Source: Virgibacillus sp. SK37 (GTDB lineage Bacteria > Bacillota > Bacilli > Bacillales > Amphibacillaceae). Taken from it: a DNA stretch of 64,000 nt. The notes beneath the pieces were generated by a model. It saw only the letters and a list, made by a program, of their open reading frames with translations. It had not been told where the DNA came from and made no database searches. This document shows positions 25,598 to 33,798 of this stretch, piece by piece (the first letter of the stretch is position 1; every line of letters starts with the position of its first letter). The stretch covers positions 2,890,213-2,954,212 of the forward strand of contig NZ_CP007161.1 in assembly GCF_000725285.1 (NCBI RefSeq), read 5' to 3'. The position numbers and the translations under genes are program-made.

Positions 25598-26434
25598 ATG
25601 GGAAATATATTTAGAGATATTATATTTATTACGCTTGGAGCACTGGCTTATGCGTTATCCGTCACGTTTTTAATTATCCCAAATAATCTTGGTGACGGGG
25701 GCCTAACCGGTATATCAGTTATCCTCCACTATGCGTTTGGATGGTCCCCAGGTATCGTAAATTTCATATTAGCTACAATCGTTATTTTAATTGGTTACCG
25801 TGTGCTGCCAAGACGTAATATTTTTTTAACTGTACTTGCTGCACCTCTTATATCTTTATTTATTTTTATTACGGAAAACAACATCGAGCCATTAGGTGAT
25901 CCACTTGTTTCTGCAATCTTCGCCGGGTTTTTCGGTGGGATAGGTACAGGGCTTATTTTTCGAACAGGTAGTTCTATGGGTGGGACAAGTGTCATTGCAC
26001 GTATGTTCCATCACACGCTTGGTTGGGATTTAACAAGAACAAATTTTGCATTTGATGCAGTTGTTGTATTATCAGGACTGTTTATTATCGGAACTCTAAA
26101 TACAATGTATACGATCATTCTTTTATTTATTGGAAAGAAAGCATCTGATCTCATAATTGAAGGGCTTGATCCACGAAAGGCTGTCAGTGTCATTTCGACA
26201 CAAGCCCCTGAAATTACGGATGAAGTCATTCGTCAGATGGATACGAGTGCAACAGTATTTAAAGGGTATGGGGGATATTTAAAAAAAGAAGCAGATATGT
26301 CTTATATTATTATTAATAAATACCAGCTGATGAAGTTAAAGCGAATCATTCATTCCGTTGATGATAAAGCCTTTGTTGTTATCCACGATGTCCGTGACGT
26401 ATTTGGCGGAAGCTTCTCATGGGGGAAAAAGTAA
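25598..26434 (+). CDS. YitT family membrane protein (DUF161/DUF2179)
   Basis: This 278-aa protein is a second YitT-family member in the window. The membrane half has FITLGALAYALSVTFLIIP, NNLGDGGLTGISVIL and GTGLIFRTGSSMGGTS; the C-terminal DUF2179 domain has TVFKGYGGYLKKEAD and FVVIHDVRDVFGGSF. The ATG at 25598 has AAGGAG 7 bases upstream; an ATG 45 bases earlier has no ribosome binding site. Substrate unknown. The gene is monocistronic, with a terminator overlapping the stop codon. Confidence 0.9.
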   Translation: MGNIFRDIIFITLGALAYALSVTFLIIPNNLGDGGLTGISVILHYAFGWSPGIVNFILATIVILIGYRVLPRRNIFLTVLAAPLISLFIFITENNIEPLGDPLVSAIFAGFFGGIGTGLIFRTGSSMGGTSVIARMFHHTLGWDLTRTNFAFDAVVVLSGLFIIGTLNTMYTIILLFIGKKASDLIIEGLDPRKAVSVISTQAPEITDEVIRQMDTSATVFKGYGGYLKKEADMSYIIINKYQLMKLKRIIHSVDDKAFVVIHDVRDVFGGSFSWGKK

Positions 26435-26475
26435 AAAGCAGTGGAAAGGAATTTATCTTCCTTTCCACTGCTTTT
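26434..26475. terminator. Bidirectional terminator
   Basis: AAAAGCAGTGGAAAGGAA and TTCCTTTCCACTGCTTTT form an 18-bp perfect stem with a 6-base loop directly after the YitT stop codon. Confidence 0.9.
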
Positions 26476-26586
26476 CGTTCGTTGGAAATATAATCGCAAA
26501 CATGGAATTCTTACTGACGATGCGCTCAGCCTAAGGAAGATTTCCCTTACTTAGTGCTGATACCTCCTCTTTTGTAGAACCATCCT

Positions 26587-27018
26587 CTAATTTAGCAAGG
26601 TACTATTCAGCAAATAATCTACTTGATACTTCTCAGCGAGCAATCTGATAAACATGACTAGTTCCTGCTTATCCGACACTTCATTCTGAAATTGTTCAAG
26701 CTTTTCTTGAAAAGCAATTTTTTCTTCCCTTGTAGCATATTTTTTAAAATATCCCCACATATGCTGATACGTATTAATTACAGATCCCTTAGTTGGCTGG
26801 ACGTGAATAGCTTCATCTATTAATCTTTTAATTTCTTCAAGGGAGGAATCTTGTTTGAGCGCCTCCCTAATATGATTATAATACCGTTGGCTATGGAACA
26901 TAACGCGATATTTCTCCTGGCTCCATAATTTTTCTGTGACAGCTCTACTGGACATAGGTCTTCGCCCCCACTTATTTGAACAAGTTACATGTAAACGTCG
27001 CATAGATTCTTTACCCAT
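26587..27018 (-). CDS. DUF1722 (YbgA-like) protein
   Basis: This 143-aa protein corresponds to the DUF1722/YbgA domain: AVTEKLWSQEKYRVMFHSQRYYNHIREAL at residues 27-55 and VINTYQHMWGYFKKYATREEKIAFQEKLEQF near 80-110. The domain is often linked to photolyase or DUF523 genes and its biochemical role is unknown. Its start overlaps the stop of the upstream SDR gene (TAATG), so the two are translationally coupled, an unusual pairing. Confidence 0.8.
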   Translation of the reverse strand: MGKESMRRLHVTCSNKWGRRPMSSRAVTEKLWSQEKYRVMFHSQRYYNHIREALKQDSSLEEIKRLIDEAIHVQPTKGSVINTYQHMWGYFKKYATREEKIAFQEKLEQFQNEVSDKQELVMFIRLLAEKYQVDYLLNSTLLN

Positions 27019-27809
27019 TAAATTGTTTTAATCATTCCGCCATCAACCAGAAAGGACTGACCGGTAATGTACGTATTTGCACCGGAACAAAGGAAAATAG
27101 CCATTTTGGCAAATTCCTCTGGCGTACCTAATCGGCCTAAAGGTATCGCCTGTTCAGCCCCACTTCGAACTTCTTCATAGCTTTTCCCTGTTTTTTCTGC
27201 AATCAATTGATCTAAGTGTGCTACTCTGTCAGTAGCTATTCTGCCAGGACCAATTGTATTTATTAAAATATTATCCTGTCCCAATTCCTGTGACAAGCTT
27301 TTGGACAGTCCTGCAATCCCTGGACGAAACGTGTTTGAAAGAATGAGGTTATCAATAGGCTGCTTTATAGAGGAGGAGGCAATATTAACAATACGCCCTG
27401 TCCTATTCTTTCGCATGATTGGAAGTACCGCCCGAATCGTTCGCACAAAACTAAGAACGTTCAGCTCAAAAGCGTATTGCCAATCTTCATCAGTCATACT
27501 ATCAAAATCTCCAGCAGGCGGCCCTCCGGTATTATTTACTAAAACATCAATGCTACCATGAAGTTCTTCTACTCTCAAAACAAGATTTTTTATGTCTTCC
27601 GGCTTGGTTAGATCACAAATAACATAATTAACATGGGAATTCCCTGTCTCCGAATTGATTTCAGTTATGGCTCTTTTTAAATTTTCCTCATTACGGCTGG
27701 CGATCACAACGTGCGCACCTTCTGAAGCAAATTGCTTAGCCATTGCTTTTCCAAGTCCTTTACTTCCTGCAGTTACAATGACAGATTTTCCTTTAAGCTG
27801 TAAATCCAT
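27018..27809 (-). CDS. Short-chain dehydrogenase/reductase
   Basis: This 263-aa classical SDR has the cofactor motif TAGSKGLGKAMA at residues 11-22, NNTGG (variant of NNAG) near 92, the catalytic serine in NIASSSIKQP, and an unusual active-site region. The usual YxxxK tyrosine is not apparent: the aligned stretch reads NLILSNTFRPGIAGLSKSLS, with Phe or Asn where Tyr would be. The end has the PEEFAKMAIFLCSGANTYITGQSFLVDGG signature. This matches a known divergent SDR subgroup that may act on other substrates or lack dehydrogenase activity. The ATG follows AAGGAG. Confidence 0.85.
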   Translation of the reverse strand: MDLQLKGKSVIVTAGSKGLGKAMAKQFASEGAHVVIASRNEENLKRAITEINSETGNSHVNYVICDLTKPEDIKNLVLRVEELHGSIDVLVNNTGGPPAGDFDSMTDEDWQYAFELNVLSFVRTIRAVLPIMRKNRTGRIVNIASSSIKQPIDNLILSNTFRPGIAGLSKSLSQELGQDNILINTIGPGRIATDRVAHLDQLIAEKTGKSYEEVRSGAEQAIPLGRLGTPEEFAKMAIFLCSGANTYITGQSFLVDGGMIKTI

Positions 27810-27844
27810 ATCAACCGCTCTCCTTCATTTTATAATTACTTGCA

Positions 27845-29146
27845 TTACTTAAATCGAGTTGTTTTATCCCAACCTATAACCCGTTTTTCTCTTTTCGCTT
27901 TCATATACATAAACGTACTTTTTACGAACAGGTAAGAAAATAACTGAGCATACGTAAAGTACATGATAAAACTGACCAGAATGTTTTGTGGTGTAAAGGT
28001 ATTTTCCGCTGATTGAGCACTCAGCAGTTGAATGGTATACACAACATAAGCGATGTACCAAATAACCATAAGAGGAATGGTAATAATCACATGAAAATAG
28101 CCAAATACACCGAGAACAAACCAAATATAAGAAATAACTAAAAATATCCAGAAAATAACGTAGACCATTAATTGATGCAGAGAATGAACGAGCAGCTTCC
28201 CTTTAAAGTATCCCGGCTCCAGCAATGTTTTTTCTACAATATAAAGATTTCCAAGCAGCCACCTGGTCCGTTGTTTAATATAAACAGGCATCGTTTCCGG
28301 TTCCTGCTCCCAGGTAATGGAATGTGGCACAATTGGCAAGAACATTCCTTGTCTTGTTATCCGTAATGTTAGTTCCGCATCTTCTGCAATTGCGTATGGA
28401 TCATAGCCTCCAAGATCTTCAATGACTGATCTTTTTACAAGCATATTCGTCCCCGTCAAAGAGCCTGTTTTAAAAAGCTGCCATCTTCCGGCTTGCATTA
28501 ACAGCTGAAACACTTGAAACTCTATGGAAATCATCCGGGTTAGCAAATTTTTCTCTTCGTTCATCGTTCGAACATGTCCGACAGCACCGCCTGCATTCGG
28601 ATAATTTTCTGCCATTTCAACCAGTTGGATTAGAGCATCAGGTTCTGGTTGGTTATCTGCATCGTAAACACAAAAATAGGTTCCATCGGAGATTTCCAGG
28701 CCATGATTTAGTACACGAGATTTTCCTTTAGGCTCTCCTGCAGGTACGCGAATATGACGAACACGCTGATAGGTTTGTTCAAAGTCATCAGCGATATCTG
28801 CGGTGTCATCACTTGAATTATCGTTAAGCACATATATCGTTAGTCTTCCTGGATACCTGATCCTTACCATAGCTTCCAAGGTCTGCTCCAATACAATTCC
28901 TTCATTATGTGCTGGAATCAATATGTCAACACTCGGATAGTATTCCAGGGTTGACACATTACTCTTTCGTTTTGAACGGTAATATAATCCGGCTAGAGCA
29001 AGTACCGAATAATAGAGTAATAGGACAATAAATAAACCAGTAATAAATAATAAAATGCCACGAAAGGAAATGATTTCGAAATAAAAGCTTACTCCTACAA
29101 ATATAAGAAGCCCAATAAAAGAAGCTGTAAATAGCCATTTTTTCAT
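27845..29146 (-). CDS. ydaM: Membrane glycosyltransferase family 2 (YdaM-like)
   Basis: This 433-aa processive-type GT2 has two N-terminal membrane helices, then the GT-A domain with VLNDNSSDDT (about 105), YDADNQP (about 162), EDAELTL (about 254) and the QxxRW motif QRTRWLLGN (about 292), then about four membrane helices. This is the layout of cellulose/chitin/hyaluronan-type synthases. With the YdaK-like gene upstream it matches part of the B. subtilis ydaJKLMN exopolysaccharide operon; the ydaN-like and ydaL-like genes are missing. It overlaps the upstream gene by 4 bp (ATGA). Confidence 0.85.
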   Translation of the reverse strand: MKKWLFTASFIGLLIFVGVSFYFEIISFRGILLFITGLFIVLLLYYSVLALAGLYYRSKRKSNVSTLEYYPSVDILIPAHNEGIVLEQTLEAMVRIRYPGRLTIYVLNDNSSDDTADIADDFEQTYQRVRHIRVPAGEPKGKSRVLNHGLEISDGTYFCVYDADNQPEPDALIQLVEMAENYPNAGGAVGHVRTMNEEKNLLTRMISIEFQVFQLLMQAGRWQLFKTGSLTGTNMLVKRSVIEDLGGYDPYAIAEDAELTLRITRQGMFLPIVPHSITWEQEPETMPVYIKQRTRWLLGNLYIVEKTLLEPGYFKGKLLVHSLHQLMVYVIFWIFLVISYIWFVLGVFGYFHVIITIPLMVIWYIAYVVYTIQLLSAQSAENTFTPQNILVSFIMYFTYAQLFSYLFVKSTFMYMKAKREKRVIGWDKTTRFK

Positions 29147-29916
29147 TGAGAATCCCCTTCTTTCACAGCTACCTGTCTCTCATACCCGATCATCTCTTTA
29201 TCCCATTCTATCTTACTAATAATCTCTGTTGTAAAGACATCCTCCAAGCGGCTGTTAATACGTTCTTTTACAATATGTAGACCCTCTTCCCCTGTGTTCT
29301 GAAGAAGAATTAAAATGGTGTCCTTGTCCTGTTTACCAACAACGTCAAAATGTTCCCTGACAGAAGCGTATACACTTTCTGCCAATAGATCCATTCCTGA
29401 CTTTTTCACTCTCCTTGCCCACTTATTCATTCGAAGTGTTAGCAGATAACCTGTTTCTTTTCTCCGCACCATTGCATTTTTAATTAATTCTTTTTGTTTA
29501 TTAAATTCTCTAAGAGAAAGTACTCTTGTATTGGCAATGTATTCTGCAAGCTCATTTACTCGTTTTTGCAATTGCCGGTTTTCTATGGCTAGTGTTTTTA
29601 TCCATCTTGTTAAAACGTAAACTGTTCCAATATGAGCAACAACCACAGCATGTATACCTACAGATAACAATTGTACCGGAGTCTCCCATGCTTGCTGAAA
29701 AGCATAAGTTAGCAAGGCAAAGGAGCTAACCAATATAAAGCTTATGAAAACTAAAAACGCCAATTTATCTTTTAGATTTATAAAAACAACAAAAGGAATA
29801 ATCGAAATTATAACTAAATAAAGTGGTGAAATGATAGGTTGTGTAATATAAAACAGTAGCAAAAATGTGCCAATCCACACGAATGCCGCCATACTTAATT
29901 TGTTTATACGATCCAT
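29143..29916 (-). CDS. ydaK: YdaK-like membrane protein with degenerate GGDEF domain
   Basis: This 257-aa protein has four hydrophobic segments in residues 8-100, a short coiled coil (IENRQLQKRVNELAEYIANT), and a C-terminal domain of GGDEF fold (SLREFNKQKELIKNAMVRRKETGYLLTLRMNKW onward) with no GGDEF signature. B. subtilis YdaK has this architecture and is a c-di-GMP receptor controlling the ydaJKLMN polysaccharide genes. Activity control of the overlapping glycosyltransferase by c-di-GMP is a reasonable inference. An RxxD inhibitory site is not clearly present. Confidence 0.7.
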   Translation of the reverse strand: MDRINKLSMAAFVWIGTFLLLFYITQPIISPLYLVIISIIPFVVFINLKDKLAFLVFISFILVSSFALLTYAFQQAWETPVQLLSVGIHAVVVAHIGTVYVLTRWIKTLAIENRQLQKRVNELAEYIANTRVLSLREFNKQKELIKNAMVRRKETGYLLTLRMNKWARRVKKSGMDLLAESVYASVREHFDVVGKQDKDTILILLQNTGEEGLHIVKERINSRLEDVFTTEIISKIEWDKEMIGYERQVAVKEGDSQ

Positions 29917-30120
29917 TTATGCACACTCCTTACAAAATTGATAAAAACGAGTATATTAAGGCAGTATATCATAGCCCCTTTCCTTCTTCCATGGGAATTA
30001 AGGGTAAAGAACAAAGGTGTAAATGGACCTATAAGCAATATTCTGAATATAGTTTGACAAAAAAACCAATCCATGGTCCAATAAGATCAAAAGAAGCTTT
30101 AGGATGTATACTTAAGTTAT

Positions 30121-30819
30121 TTAAAATGCTTTTGGTTTACCTAAAAAATAACCTTGCCCGTGGGTAATCCCAACATCGTTTGCTGCCTTCAATTCTTCTC
30201 CTGTCTCAATCCCTTCCAACACGATTAATTTATCCTTTCCAAAGATTTCAACGATTCTTCGCATATATTCCCGTTTCTTTTGAAAGGATACAATACCACG
30301 AGCAAAGAAACGATCAAATTTAAGAATATCCGGATCCAATTCAATAATAGCTTCTAATGTGGAATCTCCTCTTCCAATATCATCTAATGCGATTGCAAAT
30401 CCCCGATTTTTCAAGTCATTTACCCACTCTGTTAAAAGACCCAAATCTTCCTTTTTCTCTGCTTCACTAATTTCCAATATAGTACTCTGCGGAGAAATAG
30501 TCGTGTCTTCGATAATTTCATTCATCATTTCAGGGAACCTGGAAGAAATAATGGTGGATGGGCATATATTTACGAACAATTCCTCTTTATTTGATAACCG
30601 TTTGTATTGTAAACAAGCTCTATAGATGGAAGTCATATCAAGCTCAAACAAATAGTTATTCTTTTTTGCGTCAATAAAATGTAGTTCAGGATTATCAAAG
30701 TTTTTTGGTCTAAGTAATGCTTCATACCCGTAGATCTTAAACTCATTTAACGCGCATATTGGTTGAAATACATGATGGAAATCTAGTCTATCCTTCTCCC
30801 CATTCATCGTTTGAAACAT
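30121..30819 (-). CDS. EAL-domain c-di-GMP phosphodiesterase
   Basis: This roughly 232-aa single EAL domain has YGYEALLRP (the EAL signature), FVNICPST (Mg-binding Asn), LEISEAE (for LEITE), ALDDIGRGDST (for DDFGTGYSS), LKFDRFF (for LKID), LEGIETGEE and HGQGYFLGKP. Core metal and catalytic residues appear kept, so it probably hydrolyses c-di-GMP. No sensor domain is attached. I chose the ATG at 30819, after AGGTGA; an adjacent TTG is in frame. It lies just upstream of the YdaK/YdaM-like pair on the same strand, suggesting local control of c-di-GMP for polysaccharide synthesis. Confidence 0.85.
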   Translation of the reverse strand: MFQTMNGEKDRLDFHHVFQPICALNEFKIYGYEALLRPKNFDNPELHFIDAKKNNYLFELDMTSIYRACLQYKRLSNKEELFVNICPSTIISSRFPEMMNEIIEDTTISPQSTILEISEAEKKEDLGLLTEWVNDLKNRGFAIALDDIGRGDSTLEAIIELDPDILKFDRFFARGIVSFQKKREYMRRIVEIFGKDKLIVLEGIETGEELKAANDVGITHGQGYFLGKPKAF

Positions 30820-31125
30820 CAAATCACCTAGTATCCTTTTTGACTTTTAATCTAATTTCCCTTCAATTACCTTAGCTTGTCATGTTCCTTATTACTTCGA
30901 TAAACTAGATAAATAGTGGGCTATAATTTCGGACAAATATTCTACACATACATTAATTGTTTCCCTATTACTCCATATGCTAAAACATTTTAATACAACA
31001 CAAGCGCCAATGTTATGGTAAATACATACATAATTACCACATAGTTATATATTTGTGTAATAGTAAATAAGAGAACACGCTTTTACATTATAATTAAAGT
31101 ATTTTGAGAAAAGGGAGGAATCCAA
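30820..31125. other. Intergenic region between divergent genes
   Basis: AT-rich divergent promoter region between the EAL gene and the small winged-helix gene. A perfect TATAAT (about 31089-31094) lies 30 bp before the latter's ATG, without a good -35. I see no repeat or RNA structure. Confidence 0.4.
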
Positions 31126-31374
31126 ATGAAAATCGGTAGAGAACTACGGAAGCAAAATAATCTTAATTTATTCGAAGTGAGTATCCTTGTCAATCTACGC
31201 AAAAATCGCGGTAGATTGGTAACTGTGGATTTAATTAGTAAAGATCCAGATGATCAATTAGTTATACATAGATATATAGATGGTCTAGTGGAAAAAGGGT
31301 TCGTTGAGAGAATTGGAGAAGAGAAATATCGATTAAGCACATATGGCGCTGAATTGGAGATTCTGCAGGCATGA
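31126..31374 (+). CDS. Small winged-helix protein
   Basis: This 82-aa protein looks like a bare winged helix: LFEVSILVNLRKNRGRLVTVDLISKDPDDQLVIHRYIDGLVEKGFVERIGEEKYRLSTYGAELEIL matches the helix, helix, recognition helix and beta-hairpin wing of a MarR/DprA-like DNA-binding fold. No effector domain is attached. A strong GGGAGG precedes the ATG. Its target is unknown; the nearby c-di-GMP/polysaccharide genes and LuxR-type gene are possible. Confidence 0.6.
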   Translation: MKIGRELRKQNNLNLFEVSILVNLRKNRGRLVTVDLISKDPDDQLVIHRYIDGLVEKGFVERIGEEKYRLSTYGAELEILQA

Positions 31375-31511
31375 ATAGCAAGACATCCCTACGTCTGATA
31401 TATTTTTCACTGGAAATAAAGAGTTTTTCCTTTCTGGGTAGACGCTTACATTAATAAGAAAAGACGAGATCGTTTAGGACCTCCCCTCTATACACGCTCC
31501 ACAACATTAGA

Positions 31512-32183
31512 CTACACCTCCCTCTCTTTTATCATAATTTCATTTAAAAAAAGAATAACACGCTTGCGTCCTTTCATCTTTAGCTTTTGATAAATTTGAC
31601 TAACATGGATTTTAACTGTGCCTTCTGACAAACGAAGAAGTTCAGCTATTTCCTTATTACGAAGTCCTTTTTTCAACAAATAAGCCACCTCTATTTGTCT
31701 TGGTGATAATTCAATCTGATGGGCGTATAAGCGGTACTGAAATAATTCCATATTCCATTCCTTTTTTTCCTGTAGAAGATCTACCAGCTTCTTCGTAAAT
31801 GTAGCTGGAAAAATAAATTGGTCAGGCAGGTTCGTGTTGATTGCTTCATTTATTGTCTCAGCGATCTCGTTCGTTTGAACCAAAATACTATCTGTATTAA
31901 TGAGCAGGATATCATGCAAATCATCTGACGAAAAAGGGGCTATTAAAAGGAATGTGCGTATTTCCTTCCAGTACTCCTTCGCTTCCTGAATTATTTTGTC
32001 AGCTTCTTGAAAGTGCAAACCATCCATATCTAGAAGCATGAGTTTCGGTTGAAAAACACGCAGTTCTTCATTGTTTGGTTGCTTGATTCCTGTAAATTTC
32101 ACCAAGTCAACAAGTGGGTTTTCTTCTAAAACTTTTATTATTTCATGGGGGAAAATCGTATTTGATACATACAATATATTCAT
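31512..32183 (-). CDS. LuxR/NarL-type regulator with degenerate receiver-like domain
   Basis: This 223-aa protein has a C-terminal LuxR HTH at about residues 150-215 (LSPRQIEVAYLLKKGLRNKEIAELLRLSEGTVKIHVSQIYQKLKMKGR). The N-terminal half looks like a receiver fold, with LMLLDMDGL in the phospho-acceptor position, but the acidic pair expected at the end of the first strand is missing (MNILYVSNTIF). Typical phosphorylation is therefore doubtful. There is no partner kinase next to it. It resembles CsgD/YhcZ-like biofilm regulators in layout; control of the nearby polysaccharide genes would be inference. Confidence 0.75.
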   Translation of the reverse strand: MNILYVSNTIFPHEIIKVLEENPLVDLVKFTGIKQPNNEELRVFQPKLMLLDMDGLHFQEADKIIQEAKEYWKEIRTFLLIAPFSSDDLHDILLINTDSILVQTNEIAETINEAINTNLPDQFIFPATFTKKLVDLLQEKKEWNMELFQYRLYAHQIELSPRQIEVAYLLKKGLRNKEIAELLRLSEGTVKIHVSQIYQKLKMKGRKRVILFLNEIMIKEREV

Positions 32184-32435
32184 CGCTGCGCCAGCTCTCT
32201 CTTATTTTTATTTCATATTGTTTGCTATATATATCGGCTCATTACAAAAATATATAAGCCAAATTTCCTATATTTATTTTATAACAGGAAAAAGTGGTTA
32301 TTCTATCATCATAATTGACGTTTTATTATTCATGAATACCCCTTTAACAGTTACCTCTTTTTTCCAAAACGCTGTATAATATTTACCACTTCATGTATAC
32401 TTATTTCGTATAGGTAAATAGTAGGAGGTAATTAG

Positions 32436-33684
32436 ATGTCGAACAAGCAAAAAGGCTTTATTTTTGGAGCTATTGCCATTATTGTAACTGCATTTATATT
32501 GTTTTTAGCAATTACTCAAAATGAGCCAACTTCACCTGCAGAAGCTAAACAGAATGAGGATGAGTCTGAAAAGGCAAGTCCTGTCTCTGATCCGGCTGAA
32601 CAGGATAAATCCAAAATGGAAATAGCGAATAAAGAAAAAGACAAAAATGAAGAGAAAACAAAGGAAGAAAGCAAGGAAAAAGAAATACCTGCAGAACCGA
32701 AAAAAGATGCTACAAAGAAAAAGAAGAGTGAAGAGGAAAACATATCTTTTGAAAAGAAATACATAACGGTTGCATCTTTAAATTTACGATCTGATCCAAA
32801 TGCGCAATCTGACGTGTTGGGTGTTCTCATGCTAAATGAAGAAATTCAAGCAGCAGAAACAACTCTAGACAACGGCTGGGTAAAAGTAAAAACAAAATCT
32901 GGTAAACAGTAAATATTTATCCAATAAGAAAAAAGAAACCAAAACCACGACGCAAGTGATGAAAGAAAAAACAACCGAAAAATCAACGAACAGCAAAAAT
33001 TCACAGGCTCAAAAGCAAACGAGTACATCAAACGAAAAAGCACCTACAAAAAAAGAGCAAGAAAAGCCAGTGAAAACAACTCCAACAAATGATGCTGAAA
33101 AACTGAGCTCAGTTGGCAATAATAATCAATTAATCTTAGTTACAACAAATGGGTATGGCACAAGTTCAGCAAAAGTACAGACATTTGAGCGTGGGTCCTC
33201 TGGAGATTGGCAGAGAGTTATGCAAACAAATGGCTTTATTGGTAAAAACGGCTTCGCAGGAAGCAAAGTGGAGGGCGATGGAAAAAGCCCTACAGGAAAA
33301 TACAGCATAGGCACTGCATTTGGCAGAGCTGGAAACCCCGGAACGAAGCTTCCTTTTCGAAGCATAAGTTCCGATGATGTGTGGGTAGACGATCCCAACT
33401 CAAGTCTTTATAATTCCTGGCAATCCAGAAAGGCAACAGAAGGGCAATGGAATAGTGCAGAAAATATGGATATTGCTCTCTATACGTATGGGTTTGTAAT
33501 CAACTATAATACGGCTCGCACACCAGGAAAAGGAAGTGCTATTTTCTTTCACGTAGCGAACGGACATACACTCGGCTGCACAGGAGTTTCGCAGTCTCAT
33601 ATGATCTCCATTTTAAAGTGGATCAATCCAGCCAAAAATCCTGTGATTATCCAGACACCTGAGAGTAAGCTATCCAATTATTAA
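32436..33684 (+). pseudogene. SH3-domain L,D-transpeptidase, broken by a small deletion
   Basis: Two open frames together make one protein. Frame 1 (32436-32912) gives an N-terminal membrane anchor (FIFGAIAIIVTAFILFLAI), a Lys/Glu-rich linker and most of a bacterial SH3 domain (ITVASLNLRSDPNAQSDVLGVL ... WVKVKTKSGK), then stops. The frame shifted by one continues from 32908 (SKYLSNKKKE, the usual end of such SH3 domains) through a Thr/Lys linker into a YkuD/L,D-transpeptidase domain with the catalytic FFHVANGHTLGCTGVSQ near 33545-33600. Loss of 14 bp encoding roughly TGWVS would explain both the gap and the shift. The second part alone (ATG at 32956) lacks a secretion signal, so the gene is probably inactive unless this is a sequencing error. 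Confidence 0.75.
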
Positions 33685-33744
33685 GAGCCTGGATGCTATT
33701 TATATTTTCATTGTATAACGCCAACACATATATTTCACCAACAA

Positions 33745-33793
33745 TAAAAGCCCAAATCCGATGCTTTATTCCATCAGGATTTGGGCTTTTTTC
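33745..33793. terminator. Bidirectional terminator
   Basis: AAAAGCCCAAATCC and GGATTTGGGCTTTTTT form a 14-bp stem between the converging transpeptidase and aminotransferase genes, with T runs on both strands. Confidence 0.9.
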
Positions 33794-33798
33794 GAGTA

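Noticed and set aside
25280-25600. Search for a tRNA or small RNA gene between the LXG island and YitT
   Set aside because: Only a terminator and AT-rich sequence are present, with no cloverleaf or conserved motif, so there is no sign of insertion at a tRNA.
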